Below, one piece after another: positions 24,441 to 32,938 of a stretch of DNA of 44,579 nt. Each line of letters begins with the position of its first letter. The first letter of the stretch is position 1. The notes under the pieces are model-generated. The model saw only the letters and a list, made by a program, of their open reading frames with translations. It ran no database searches and was not told the origin of the DNA. The stretch lies in NCBI GenBank assembly GCA_026993075.1, contig JALWUQ010000064.1:1-44579 (forward strand). Direction: 5' to 3'. Source of the stretch: Campylobacteraceae bacterium. Lineage in GTDB: Bacteria > Campylobacterota > Campylobacteria > Campylobacterales > JALSKU01. The position numbers and the translations under genes were made by a program.

Positions 24441-25939
24441 ACTCATTTTTGATGTATAGAGATAAAGATTTTGATGTAGAACAAGAGTTATGTTTAAACG
24501 CTGATATACTTATAGATGATTTGGAGCTTAAAACTATATTTGAAGCTGCGGCACAAGAAGATGAATTTATTCAAAATGTAATGAGAGTTGCTTTGCTTGG
24601 AAGTTTGAAAAGTATTGATGATATAAAATACAGACAAGATATCCTTAAAGATGTAATAAATAATTTTGAAGTGATAAAACAAATATATTTATTAAATGTT
24701 GAAGCAATTGAGCAGGAAAAAAGTATATTTTTCGCATTTTTCAGGAAATATCCCGATGTGATACTCAGTAGTTCTATTAAAAGGGTTGAAACATCTATTA
24801 GATATATTAAAAAGATAAAAGATATATTAAAAGTATCTTCAAGTCGATTTAAATCTGAGGGTTTGAGAAATCTGATAAAAATATTAGATAATGAATTAGA
24901 TGATTCATATATTAGTCAAATTGAAGTATATTTAAAAGAACTTCGCCTAAGAGATGGGGTTTTTATGTATTTTAAACTTGGCAAGGGTATGAAAGGGCAA
25001 AATTATACTCTTTATAAAAAAAACAGAAAATATTATAATTGGTTTCAAAAAATATTTCGAAATATCATCATAGGGATTGATACTAATTTTAGATTTTGTA
25101 TTGATTCAAGAGATGAAAGTGGAGCTAGAATATTATCGCAAATGAGAAATCAAGGTAAAAATTCTGTCGCAAATACTTTAGCACTTACAGCCGATCATTT
25201 AAAATATTTTTTAAATACCTTAAGAAGTGAATTAGCATTTTATATCGGAAGTTTTAATATTTATAAATTTTTAAATGAATTAAGTGTAGATGTAGTTTTT
25301 CCTGTAATGTATGATGCAAATATGAGGGTTGAAAATTACAAATCACTTCGTGATATAAGTTTGATACTTACTAAAAAAGAGAGTGTTGTAGAAAATAATT
25401 TACAAACAAAAGATAAAGAATTATTTGTGATAACAGGTGCAAATAAAGGAGGTAAGACTTCTTACTTAAGAAGTGTTGCTATTGCCGGTCTTATGATGCA
25501 GTGTGGTATGTTTGTTGTAGCTGAGAAATTTGAAAGCAATATCAGTGATCAGTTTTTTACACATTTTAAAAAAGATGAAGATAATTCTTTAAAAAGTGGA
25601 AAATTTGATGAGGAACTTAAAAGAATGAGTGATATAGTCGAGCAAATAACACCAAATTCTTTGATGGTATTTAATGAGTCTTTTTCAGCAACAAATGAAA
25701 GTGAAGGTTCTTTTATAGCAACCCAAATAGTAAAAGCTTTTATACAGAAGAAAATAAAAATATTTTTTATTACTCACATGTATAGTTTTGCAGAGACATT
25801 TTTAGAAAAAAATTTGGAAAATACTATATTTTTAAGGGCAGAAAGAGATAAATCAGGCAAAAGAAGTTATAAGATAAAAGAGGGAATACCACTTAAAACA
25901 AGCTTCGGTGAAGATATATATAAAAAATTTTTTACCTAA
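24437..25939 (+). CDS. MutS-like ATPase B (partner of the upstream MutS-like protein)
   Basis: 500 residues. Same architecture as its upstream neighbour: a helical core, then an ATPase with Walker A TGANKGGKTSYLRS (G334 to S342), QFFTHFKKDEDNSLKSGKFDEEL, Walker B SLMVFNESFSATNESEG (again Asn413 in place of Asp, before Glu414) and a retained histidine in FFITHMYSF. The two proteins are similar in the ATPase part but clearly diverged elsewhere, as expected for a heterodimer in which the subunits play different parts. ATGA overlap couples translation to the first gene. No DNA mismatch-binding domain or nuclease domain is present. The role may be in recombination or DNA handling; this is inference. 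Confidence 0.85.
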   Translation: MNSFLMYRDKDFDVEQELCLNADILIDDLELKTIFEAAAQEDEFIQNVMRVALLGSLKSIDDIKYRQDILKDVINNFEVIKQIYLLNVEAIEQEKSIFFAFFRKYPDVILSSSIKRVETSIRYIKKIKDILKVSSSRFKSEGLRNLIKILDNELDDSYISQIEVYLKELRLRDGVFMYFKLGKGMKGQNYTLYKKNRKYYNWFQKIFRNIIIGIDTNFRFCIDSRDESGARILSQMRNQGKNSVANTLALTADHLKYFLNTLRSELAFYIGSFNIYKFLNELSVDVVFPVMYDANMRVENYKSLRDISLILTKKESVVENNLQTKDKELFVITGANKGGKTSYLRSVAIAGLMMQCGMFVVAEKFESNISDQFFTHFKKDEDNSLKSGKFDEELKRMSDIVEQITPNSLMVFNESFSATNESEGSFIATQIVKAFIQKKIKIFFITHMYSFAETFLEKNLENTIFLRAERDKSGKRSYKIKEGIPLKTSFGEDIYKKFFT

Positions 25940-25969
25940 ATATTAAATTTTTATTAAAAAAACTTTAAA

Positions 25970-26002
25970 TTTTGCTAAAATTATGCTATAATTTTGCTTA
26001 AT
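25970..26002 (+). promoter_or_regulatory. Promoter of the HsrA/CosR-type gene with three 11-bp direct repeats
   Basis: TTTTGCTAAAA (25970-25980), TTATGCTATAA (25981-25991) and TTTTGCTTAAT (25992-26002) follow each other without gaps. The middle copy holds an extended -10, TGC-TATAAT (25984-25992). Tandem 11-bp units are the normal binding pattern of OmpR-type regulators, and since they cover the -10 they would suit auto-repression. The downstream ATG has AAGGAA seven bases upstream. Confidence 0.5.
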
Positions 26003-26022
26003 TTTTAAAATGAAGGAAAAAT

Positions 26023-26694
26023 ATGAGAATATTAATAGTAGAGGACGAGGTTACTCTAAACAAAACAATAGCCGAAGGTCTTCAAGAGTTTGGATATCAG
26101 ACAGATAGTTCTGAAAATTTTAAGGATGCTGAATATTTTATTGGTATCAGAAATTATGATTTGGTATTGACAGATTTAATGTTGCCAGATGGTGACGGTA
26201 TTGATTTGGTTGCACTTGTAAAACAAAAATCTCCAAGAACTGCTTGCGTTGTTATCTCAGCTAAAGACGATAAAGAGAGTGAGATAAATGCTCTCAAAAA
26301 TAGTGCAGATGATTATATCAAAAAACCTTTTGATTTTGATATTCTTCTTGCCAGGATAGAAGCAAGACTTAGATTTGGCGGAACCAATATCATAGAAATA
26401 GATGATTTGATTATCGATCCTGATGAGGAAAAAATAACTTATAAAGGTAAAGAGATAGAGTTAAAAGGTAAACCTTTTGAAGTTTTAACACAGCTTGCAA
26501 GGCATAGTGATCAAATAGTTTCTAAAGAGCAACTTCTTGATGCAATTTGGGAAGAACCTGAGCTTGTCACTCCAAATGTTATTGAAGTGGCTATAAATCA
26601 AATTAGACAAAAAATGGACAAACCTCTAAACATTTCTACTATAGAGACTGTTAGAAGAAGAGGTTATAGATTTTGCTATCCAAAAAAATTATAA
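26023..26694 (+). CDS. hsrA: OmpR-type response regulator of the HsrA/CosR group
   Basis: 223 residues. The DNA-binding half is almost identical to HsrA of Helicobacter and CosR of Campylobacter as I remember them: PDEEKITYKGKEIELKGKPFEVL, SKEQLLDAIWEEPELVTPN and ETVRRRGYRF. In those organisms this essential regulator is an orphan whose receiver lacks a normal phosphorylation site. Here the receiver has the complete set: E7-D8, D51 in LTDLMLP, S79 and K101-P102. A histidine kinase gene follows immediately, overlapping by 22 bases. So this copy probably works as a classical two-component regulator, controlling central and oxidative-stress genes as its relatives do. Confidence 0.92.
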   Translation: MRILIVEDEVTLNKTIAEGLQEFGYQTDSSENFKDAEYFIGIRNYDLVLTDLMLPDGDGIDLVALVKQKSPRTACVVISAKDDKESEINALKNSADDYIKKPFDFDILLARIEARLRFGGTNIIEIDDLIIDPDEEKITYKGKEIELKGKPFEVLTQLARHSDQIVSKEQLLDAIWEEPELVTPNVIEVAINQIRQKMDKPLNISTIETVRRRGYRFCYPKKL

Positions 26695-27986
26695 ATAAAA
26701 AGAGTATAAGAAATAAATTCATATTACAATTAGTGATTGCTTCGGTAGCACTGATTGTAATATTTTCTACTATATTGTTTAATTATATTAAGATATCAAT
26801 TTATGATGATATTGCAAAAGATTTAAAAAGCGATGCCATGTTTTTTGCAAGGACTATTAGGCTTAATGAAAATATAATTGATATATTTAGACCAAATCAA
26901 AGAATACCGGATGCAAGAGTTTCGGTCGTTATAAGAACCGATTTGCCTGTTGGTATATCGTATGAGCAGTTTAAAAAGAATAATAAGCATTATATAGAGC
27001 TTTATTATCCTCTAAACCGTAAAAATTCCAGTTTTGTTGCAGTAACTAAAGATGTCTCTTCAACTGATGTTTTATTACAAAAGATTTTAAAAAATATTTT
27101 TATAATCAATATGATTACAATGGTTTTTATTATTTTCTATGCACTTTTCCTATCTCAAATTCTTTTAAGCCCTATTAGATCACTCACAAATAAGTTAGCA
27201 AGATTAAATGAAAATTTTTTAACTCATATAGATACTGATGATTTGCCTTCTGAATTTATGCCTTTAGGAAGTAGTATAAATAAGTTAATTGACAGGATTA
27301 AGACTTTTGTAAAGTATCAAAAAGAACTTTTTATAGGCATAGCTCATGAGCTTAAAACGCCTTTGGCTGTTATGAAAACCAAGAATGAAGTAACTCTTAT
27401 AAAAATAAGAGATGCTGAAAAATATATTGATACTTTAAAGCTTGACAATAAAACTATCGATGAAATGAATAAAATGATAAGTAATATTTTAGAGATAGGA
27501 AGGCAAGAGGGGGCACAGTTTGAGAGACCTGTAGAAGTTGACTTGATAGCATTTGTAAAAGAACATGCAAATAATTTTAAACTTTTAGCTCGTAATGAAA
27601 AAAAAGATATTGTTATAGATTTGAAGCCAGAGAGTTATGTTGTTGTAACACAGCCTACTTTGCTTTTACATATATTACAAAACTTTGTTCAAAATGCTAT
27701 AAAATTTACCAAAGAAAATAATATAGTAGAAATTCAAACATACAATGACAATAAAGGTTTTTATATCAATATCTTGGATGAGGGTGAGGGAATAGACGAA
27801 AGCAAAGATCTTTTTGCACCATTTAAAAGGTTTGGAGACAAAAGTGGTAGTGGATTGGGTCTTTTTTTGGCAAAAGGTGCAGCTGATGCCATAGGAGCAA
27901 CACTTTTTTTAAAAAATAGAAAAGATGAAAAGGGTACAATAGCAACTATTTTCTTACCATTTGTAAATTTTTGCGAAATTGCATAA
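26673..27986 (+). CDS. Sensor histidine kinase paired with the HsrA/CosR-type regulator
   Basis: 437 residues from a TTG at 26673 inside the regulator gene, with AGAAGAGG upstream. Membrane segments lie at about 17-39 and 144-166, enclosing a small periplasmic sensor part of about 100 residues. A HAMP-like linker follows (SPIRSLTNKLARLNE), then the phospho-acceptor box FIGIAHELKTPLAVM with His225, and an HATPase with LQNFVQNAIKF, ILDEGEGID and SGSGLGLFLAKG. All kinase motifs are intact. The overlap with the regulator gene makes the pair a cognate system. The signal is not recognisable. Confidence 0.9.
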   Translation: MLSKKIINKKSIRNKFILQLVIASVALIVIFSTILFNYIKISIYDDIAKDLKSDAMFFARTIRLNENIIDIFRPNQRIPDARVSVVIRTDLPVGISYEQFKKNNKHYIELYYPLNRKNSSFVAVTKDVSSTDVLLQKILKNIFIINMITMVFIIFYALFLSQILLSPIRSLTNKLARLNENFLTHIDTDDLPSEFMPLGSSINKLIDRIKTFVKYQKELFIGIAHELKTPLAVMKTKNEVTLIKIRDAEKYIDTLKLDNKTIDEMNKMISNILEIGRQEGAQFERPVEVDLIAFVKEHANNFKLLARNEKKDIVIDLKPESYVVVTQPTLLLHILQNFVQNAIKFTKENNIVEIQTYNDNKGFYINILDEGEGIDESKDLFAPFKRFGDKSGSGLGLFLAKGAADAIGATLFLKNRKDEKGTIATIFLPFVNFCEIA

Positions 27987-28067
27987 AAAACTACCCCCGT
28001 TTAAATTTATTCAAAGCTTTTTTAATGTATAAAGTAATTTAATTTTACAAATAAAAAGGTTATAAAA

Positions 28068-28319
28068 ATGTCTCTTAAAATAACTGATGAATGTATAGCT
28101 TGTGATGCTTGTAGAGATGAGTGTCCAAATGCTGCTATAGAAGAAGCGGATCCTGTATATATAATTGATCCTGATATTTGCACGGAGTGTGTCGGCTCTT
28201 ATGATGAGCCGGCTTGTATATCTGTTTGTCCTGTTGATTGTATTATTTCTGATAGTGACAATTTAGAAACTTTTGAGGAGTTAAAGCTTAAATTCAAGCA
28301 ATTACAGGTCGAAGAGTAA
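28068..28319 (+). CDS. 2[4Fe-4S] ferredoxin of the YfhL/Allochromatium type
   Basis: 83 residues. The first cluster is held by C9, C12 and C15 (CIACDAC) plus a cysteine from the second motif; C19 precedes P20. The second motif C38-T-E-C41 is followed by eight residues (VGSYDEPA) before C50 and C54-P, the enlarged loop typical of YfhL or Allochromatium-type ferredoxins, and there is an extra C58. Such ferredoxins have very low potentials and serve as electron carriers, for example for oxidoreductases of 2-oxo acids; the partner here is not visible. AAAAGG precedes the ATG and the stop is directly followed by the start codon of the phosphatase gene. Confidence 0.95.
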   Translation: MSLKITDECIACDACRDECPNAAIEEADPVYIIDPDICTECVGSYDEPACISVCPVDCIISDSDNLETFEELKLKFKQLQVEE

Positions 28320-29789
28320 ATGGCGAAGATAACTGCCGTTATAGATATAGGCTCAAATTCTGTTCGTATGATTGTTTGCAAAAAAAGTAGTAGATTCGCT
28401 TTTAGCATAATTTATGAAGCAAAAAGTAGAGTAAGAATATCTGAGGGTTGTTATGAGCAAGATAATTTGCTGCAGGAAAAGGCGATTGATAGAGCTATAA
28501 AAGCACTTAAAGATTTTGTAAAAATAGCAAACAGTTTAAAATGTAGAAAGATTTTATGTGTGGCTACTTCAGCTGTAAGAGATGCATCAAATAAAGCTTA
28601 TTTTATAAACAGAGTGAAAAAGGAGGTTAAGCTTAATATAAAAGTGATTGATGGAAGTAAAGAAGCCTATTTTGGCGGTATAGCAACACTCAATCTTTTA
28701 CCAAAGCAAAATTCGGCAATTACGATAGACATTGGGGGAGGTTCGACCGAATTGGCTAAAATCAGTAATGGAAAAGTTATAGATACAATATCTTTAAAAG
28801 TTGGGACAATCAGATTAAAAGAGTTATTTTACGACAAGCAAAGATCTTTTGATGAACTTGTGAATTTTATAAAAACAAATCTAAAAGATATACCGGAGCA
28901 TTTTACAGACAGTGTAGCTATAGTTATCGGCGGTACGGCACGGGCTATATCAAAACTGATCATGCCAGAATCATATCCGCTAAAAACACTCCATGCTTAT
29001 GAATATGATTTTGAAAAGAATATAGAGTTGTTTAAAAGTATAAGTAAAGAAGAAATATTAAAATTGAAAAAATACAATATTAAAAAACACAGAATTGATA
29101 CATTTAGAGAAGGGGTTTGTATCTTTGTAAATATTCTTAAATTTTTAAATATAAAGAAAGTTATTACAAGCGGTGTTGGTGTAAGAGAAGGGATTTATCT
29201 GCAAGATTTACTAAGAACTTCCGGTTACAGATTTCCTGCAAATTTTAACCCAAGTTTTAAAAGCCTGTGCGATAGATTTTTAATGAATGAAACTTATGCA
29301 AATTCTCTAAGAGTAAATTCTATGAAAATATTTGATGCTTTAAAGCAAATACACAAAATAGATGATAAATATAAAAATGAACTTGCCATAGCATCAAAAC
29401 TTTTATCTATAGGATCGAGTATAAGTTATTATAGGCAAAACGAACACTCTTTTTATCTTATCATTAACAGTTTAAATTATGGATATACGCATAAAGAAAA
29501 ACTTTTGATAGCATTTATAACGCTTTATCAAAATAAAAAACTTCCTAAAGAGAGTGAGCTTGGAGAGTATCTGCCTCTTTTGCCAGAACTTGATAATATC
29601 AGATGGCTTAGTTTTATACTTGCACTTTGTAAATGCTTGCATAAAAACCTGACAAAAAGTGAATATAGTTTTAAATTTGAGAATAGTACGCTTTTTATAA
29701 CAACCAACAATGAAGTGGATTATTTATCTAATGAGTGCATAAAAGAGCTTTATAAACCATATCCCATAGCTATTATTATAAAATCATGA
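28320..29789 (+). CDS. Exopolyphosphatase / pppGpp phosphohydrolase (Ppx/GppA family)
   Basis: 489 residues. The actin-like ATPase fold is visible: AVIDIGSNSVRMIV at the start (phosphate 1), AITIDIGGGSTELA (phosphate 2), and AIVIGGTARAISKL. The catalytic region ATSAVRDASNK and the EAYFGG motif match Ppx/GppA proteins. The C-terminal HD-like helical domain is present in part. The protein either trims polyphosphate or hydrolyses pppGpp; the sequence does not separate the two. The ATG abuts the ferredoxin stop without any gap, so both come from one message. Confidence 0.92.
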   Translation: MAKITAVIDIGSNSVRMIVCKKSSRFAFSIIYEAKSRVRISEGCYEQDNLLQEKAIDRAIKALKDFVKIANSLKCRKILCVATSAVRDASNKAYFINRVKKEVKLNIKVIDGSKEAYFGGIATLNLLPKQNSAITIDIGGGSTELAKISNGKVIDTISLKVGTIRLKELFYDKQRSFDELVNFIKTNLKDIPEHFTDSVAIVIGGTARAISKLIMPESYPLKTLHAYEYDFEKNIELFKSISKEEILKLKKYNIKKHRIDTFREGVCIFVNILKFLNIKKVITSGVGVREGIYLQDLLRTSGYRFPANFNPSFKSLCDRFLMNETYANSLRVNSMKIFDALKQIHKIDDKYKNELAIASKLLSIGSSISYYRQNEHSFYLIINSLNYGYTHKEKLLIAFITLYQNKKLPKESELGEYLPLLPELDNIRWLSFILALCKCLHKNLTKSEYSFKFENSTLFITTNNEVDYLSNECIKELYKPYPIAIIIKS

Positions 29790-29819
29790 GTCGCTAAAAA
29801 TATTTTAATTGAAAGGGAA

Positions 29820-29835
29820 AAAGGTTAAAACCTTT
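29820..29835 (-). terminator. Hairpin overlapping the bamA stop codon
   Basis: AAAGGT and ACCTTT (29820-29825 and 29830-29835) pair with a four-base loop, and outer GGG/CCC bases can extend the stem. Read on the minus strand the TAA stop of bamA lies in the hairpin and a T-rich stretch follows. It could act as a terminator for bamA and, in the other direction, for the ppx transcript; both genes converge here with 35 bases between them. Confidence 0.45.
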
Positions 29836-32032
29836 GCCCCATTGAAAATTCAAATGTTGAAGTTTTATCATTTGGTTTAGAATTTATTGGATTGGCAAAT
29901 ATAAGTTGAATTGCTCCAAGCGGTGATGACCACTCAATCCCAAATCCTGTACTTCCCCTGTTTATATTAAATGTGTTTTCACCTATAAAACCATAATCTG
30001 CAAAAACCACACCTCTCATTTTTATAGATTTTATCAAAGGTATACTGGCTTCAACAGTATTTGTGAACATTCTGTTTCCGCCTATTAGCGTACCGGCACT
30101 ATTCTCAGGTGCTATGGAATTTATCTGGTATCCTCTTACATTAGATAATCCTCCCATATATATCTTTTCATTTATAGGTAGGTAGCCATTGTTAAATGCC
30201 ATTTGAAGTTGAGCTTTATATCTTAAAATCATATCATAATCTATCAAATCCTCAAGTCCGTAAAAATATGAAAACTTGTTAATATTTTTTATATATTTAT
30301 CATTTCCCCCAATACCGGCATATTCTATACTAGAAGTAGCTATCATCCCATGTCGTGGTAGATAATAAGCATCTGTTGTATCATAAGTAGCAGAGACAGT
30401 GATGGCACTTTTTAAAGTTGAACCTACATTGTAGATTGTTGGGTCCAAGGTTGTACTGACATTGCTTAAAGTTGTACTAGATATTGTGTATCCTACACTA
30501 CCGCTTACATGTCTTGTAAACTGTTTTCCTACGGTTAAATTTAATCCTTTTACATCAGAATCATAAGAGTAATAAATATTTCTACTGTTATAAATTGAGC
30601 CGCCAAGACTGTAAAGAGAGTCAAAAACTCTTGGGTTATAAAAAGATATGGAACCGTTTAAGCTTTTTTTTGAATAGTCTATATTGATTGAAGTAGTAAT
30701 ACCGCTACCAAATACATTTTTGTCAGAAACACTTCCGCTTATCAAAAATCCGTCATAACTACCATATCCTATTCCACCGCTAATGCTTCCTGTTTGAGCT
30801 TCTTTAACCTTTACCAATAGTGTTATCTTGTCTTTCGAATCTTTTTTTGGAGTTATTTGTACATCACTAAAATATCCTGTTTTTTTCAGTGCTGTTATAG
30901 AGTCTCGAAAGTCTGTATAAGAATATTTATCTCCCGGTGCAAGAAAGACGCTCCTTCTGACTACTCTATCAAGTGTTCTCGTGTTACCGGAAATTTCTAC
31001 ATCTTTTATATATACCATATCTCCCGGAACAACATTATAAATTATGCTTGCAGTGTGGTTTTTTCTATCTTGCTTTATATCCGGAAAAACTTCTGTAAAT
31101 GCATATCCAAGATTGGCAACTTTTATCTGCATGTTTTTTAAGTCTTTTCGTAGTTTGGCTACATTAAAAACTTTCCCTTTTCTAAGCTTTAGCCCATCTA
31201 AAAGTTTTGATATTTTGATAACAGGTTTTGTCAGGACTACTTTTATAGATTTTATTTTATAAACAGAGCCTTCTTTTATCTTGTATGACAGATTTGCAGT
31301 ATAATTCTCAAAATATGCTCTTAAAAAAGGTGTACTTACTTTTGCATCAAGGTAGCCATTTGTTAGATAAAAGTTTTTTATCCTTTTACTGTCATACTTT
31401 AACTGAGCTACATGCAAATCTCCATTGTCTCTGCCCCATAGCCATCCTAAAAACTGTTTTTGTTTATTTACTATGTTTGATTTGATATCGCTGTAGTCAA
31501 AGTGTTTGTTACCGTATAAATTTACTTTTTTGATTATTATGTCTTGACCTTTGCTTATAGTAAAAGTTAAGCTTAGACTGTGTTTGTTTAATTTGGTGGT
31601 TTTAGTCTCAACTATACTGTCATAGTATCCTTTGTTTTCAAGATATTTAAGTATTTTATTTTTAGCTCTACTTATGCTTGTTTGATCGTAAATATCACCT
31701 TTTTTTATATTTATAAAACTTTTTATTTCATCTTTTTTATCACTATAACCTTTTATTTTTATCTGTGCAATGATCGGTCTTTCTACAAAATGATATGTCA
31801 ATATACCATTATTTTCATCAACCCATATATCTTTAAAATATTTTTGATTAAAAAACTTTACAATAGATTTATCGATTTTTTGTGCATTTATCTTATCGCC
31901 GACTCTAAACCCAAGCATATCTTTTGCTATCTCTTTGGAAATGTGAATCAAACCGTCAAATTTTATCTCTTTTATAGTTGTAGCATTTAGATAAATTGTG
32001 AACAGTAATGAAAAAAGAAGTAAAAATCTCAT
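29825..32032 (-). CDS. bamA: Outer membrane protein assembly factor BamA
   Basis: 735 residues. A signal peptide (RFLLLFSLLFTIYLNA) precedes POTRA domains up to about residue 400 (repeated patterns such as IKEIKFDGLIHISKEIAKDM, IIKKVNLYGNKHF and VYIKDVEISGNTRTLDRVV), then a 16-strand barrel with the lid-lock motif VRGY (NVRGYQINSI) and a final aromatic-ending strand FSMGQRF. BamA inserts beta-barrel proteins into the outer membrane. The start ATG has AAGGG upstream. A TATAAT on this strand at 32059-32054 is the likely promoter, divergent from tyrA. No skp/ompH or lpxD genes follow it as they do in many proteobacteria. Confidence 0.96.
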   Translation of the reverse strand: MRFLLLFSLLFTIYLNATTIKEIKFDGLIHISKEIAKDMLGFRVGDKINAQKIDKSIVKFFNQKYFKDIWVDENNGILTYHFVERPIIAQIKIKGYSDKKDEIKSFINIKKGDIYDQTSISRAKNKILKYLENKGYYDSIVETKTTKLNKHSLSLTFTISKGQDIIIKKVNLYGNKHFDYSDIKSNIVNKQKQFLGWLWGRDNGDLHVAQLKYDSKRIKNFYLTNGYLDAKVSTPFLRAYFENYTANLSYKIKEGSVYKIKSIKVVLTKPVIKISKLLDGLKLRKGKVFNVAKLRKDLKNMQIKVANLGYAFTEVFPDIKQDRKNHTASIIYNVVPGDMVYIKDVEISGNTRTLDRVVRRSVFLAPGDKYSYTDFRDSITALKKTGYFSDVQITPKKDSKDKITLLVKVKEAQTGSISGGIGYGSYDGFLISGSVSDKNVFGSGITTSINIDYSKKSLNGSISFYNPRVFDSLYSLGGSIYNSRNIYYSYDSDVKGLNLTVGKQFTRHVSGSVGYTISSTTLSNVSTTLDPTIYNVGSTLKSAITVSATYDTTDAYYLPRHGMIATSSIEYAGIGGNDKYIKNINKFSYFYGLEDLIDYDMILRYKAQLQMAFNNGYLPINEKIYMGGLSNVRGYQINSIAPENSAGTLIGGNRMFTNTVEASIPLIKSIKMRGVVFADYGFIGENTFNINRGSTGFGIEWSSPLGAIQLIFANPINSKPNDKTSTFEFSMGQRF

Positions 32033-32053
32033 AAAAACCCTTGTAAGTTAAAA

Positions 32054-32059
32054 ATTATA
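32054..32059 (-). promoter_or_regulatory. -10 box (TATAAT) of bamA
   Basis: A perfect TATAAT on the minus strand 22 bases before the bamA ATG. It sits almost back to back with the tyrA -10 on the other strand (32065-32070), so the two genes have overlapping divergent promoters. Confidence 0.45.
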
Positions 32060-32061
32060 AA

Positions 32062-32070
32062 TGATATAAT
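32062..32070 (+). promoter_or_regulatory. Extended -10 promoter of tyrA
   Basis: TGA-TATAAT, an extended -10 with the consensus hexamer, gives a predicted transcript start near 32077 and a leader of about 20-35 bases before tyrA. Confidence 0.55.
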
Positions 32071-32110
32071 ACCATTGTAATGATTAATATATTTTAAAAT
32101 GGGAAAAAAA

Positions 32111-32938
32111 ATGACAGTTGGAATAATTGGATTGGGACTTATCGGAGGTTCACTCGGGCTTGATTTGCAAGATAGAAAGATAGCAAAAAGAGTTTTAGGT
32201 GTAGATCATAACATTACTCATTGCGAGGAAGCATTGTCTTTGGGGCTTATCAGCGAAATAAGTACTCTTGAAGATATAAAAAGTTGTGATGTAATATTAT
32301 TGGCGATTCCTGTTGATGCTATCGTTAAACTTTTACCAAGCTTGAAAGATATTTCAGAGAAAACTACTATAATTGACTTAGGAAGTACAAAAGAAACGAT
32401 TGTCAATCTTACTCCCAAAGAGATAGTTAAAAATTTTATAGCCGCACATCCTTTGGCAGGAACAGAAAAATTTGGACCAAGTGCAGCTTTTAAAGGCTTA
32501 TTTGATAATCATACCGTAGTTTTATGTGATATTGATAGAAATTCCACCTTTCACAAAAACAGGGCATTGGAAATATTTGATAAACTAAAGATGAATATTT
32601 TTTATATGACTGCAAGCGAGCATGACAGACATGCCGCCTTTATCTCTCATCTTCCTCATGCTATAAGTTACTCTTTGGCAAATACTGTTATGTCCCAAGA
32701 AGATCCAAAAAGTATATTGGCTTTGGCTGCGGGTGGTTTTAAAGACATGAGCAGAGTTGCTAAAAGTTCACCAAAGATGTGGAGCGATGTTTTTAAACAA
32801 AATAAACAAAATTTAATATCTTCAATTAATATTTTTGAAAAAGAGATGGATAAAATCAAAGAATTAATTGAGCATGAAAATTGGGAAGCACTGGAAATAT
32901 GGATGCAAAAGGCAACAACTTTACATAAAATTATTTAA
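32111..32938 (+). CDS. tyrA: Prephenate/arogenate dehydrogenase TyrA
   Basis: 275 residues from the ATG at 32111. TyrA oxidatively decarboxylates prephenate (or arogenate) in tyrosine biosynthesis, in the cytoplasm. The NAD-binding fold GIIGLGLIGGSLGLDL opens the protein, followed by DVILLAIPVDAI, IDLGSTKETIV, and HPLAGTEKFGPSAA; the catalytic-histidine region HAAFISHLPHAISYSLA is present. No chorismate mutase or ACT domain is fused. An in-frame ATG four codons earlier (32099) is possible, but TGGGA at 32100-32104 is well placed only for the later one. The 3' end overlaps the EamA gene on the other strand by eight bases. Confidence 0.93.
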   Translation: MTVGIIGLGLIGGSLGLDLQDRKIAKRVLGVDHNITHCEEALSLGLISEISTLEDIKSCDVILLAIPVDAIVKLLPSLKDISEKTTIIDLGSTKETIVNLTPKEIVKNFIAAHPLAGTEKFGPSAAFKGLFDNHTVVLCDIDRNSTFHKNRALEIFDKLKMNIFYMTASEHDRHAAFISHLPHAISYSLANTVMSQEDPKSILALAAGGFKDMSRVAKSSPKMWSDVFKQNKQNLISSINIFEKEMDKIKELIEHENWEALEIWMQKATTLHKII

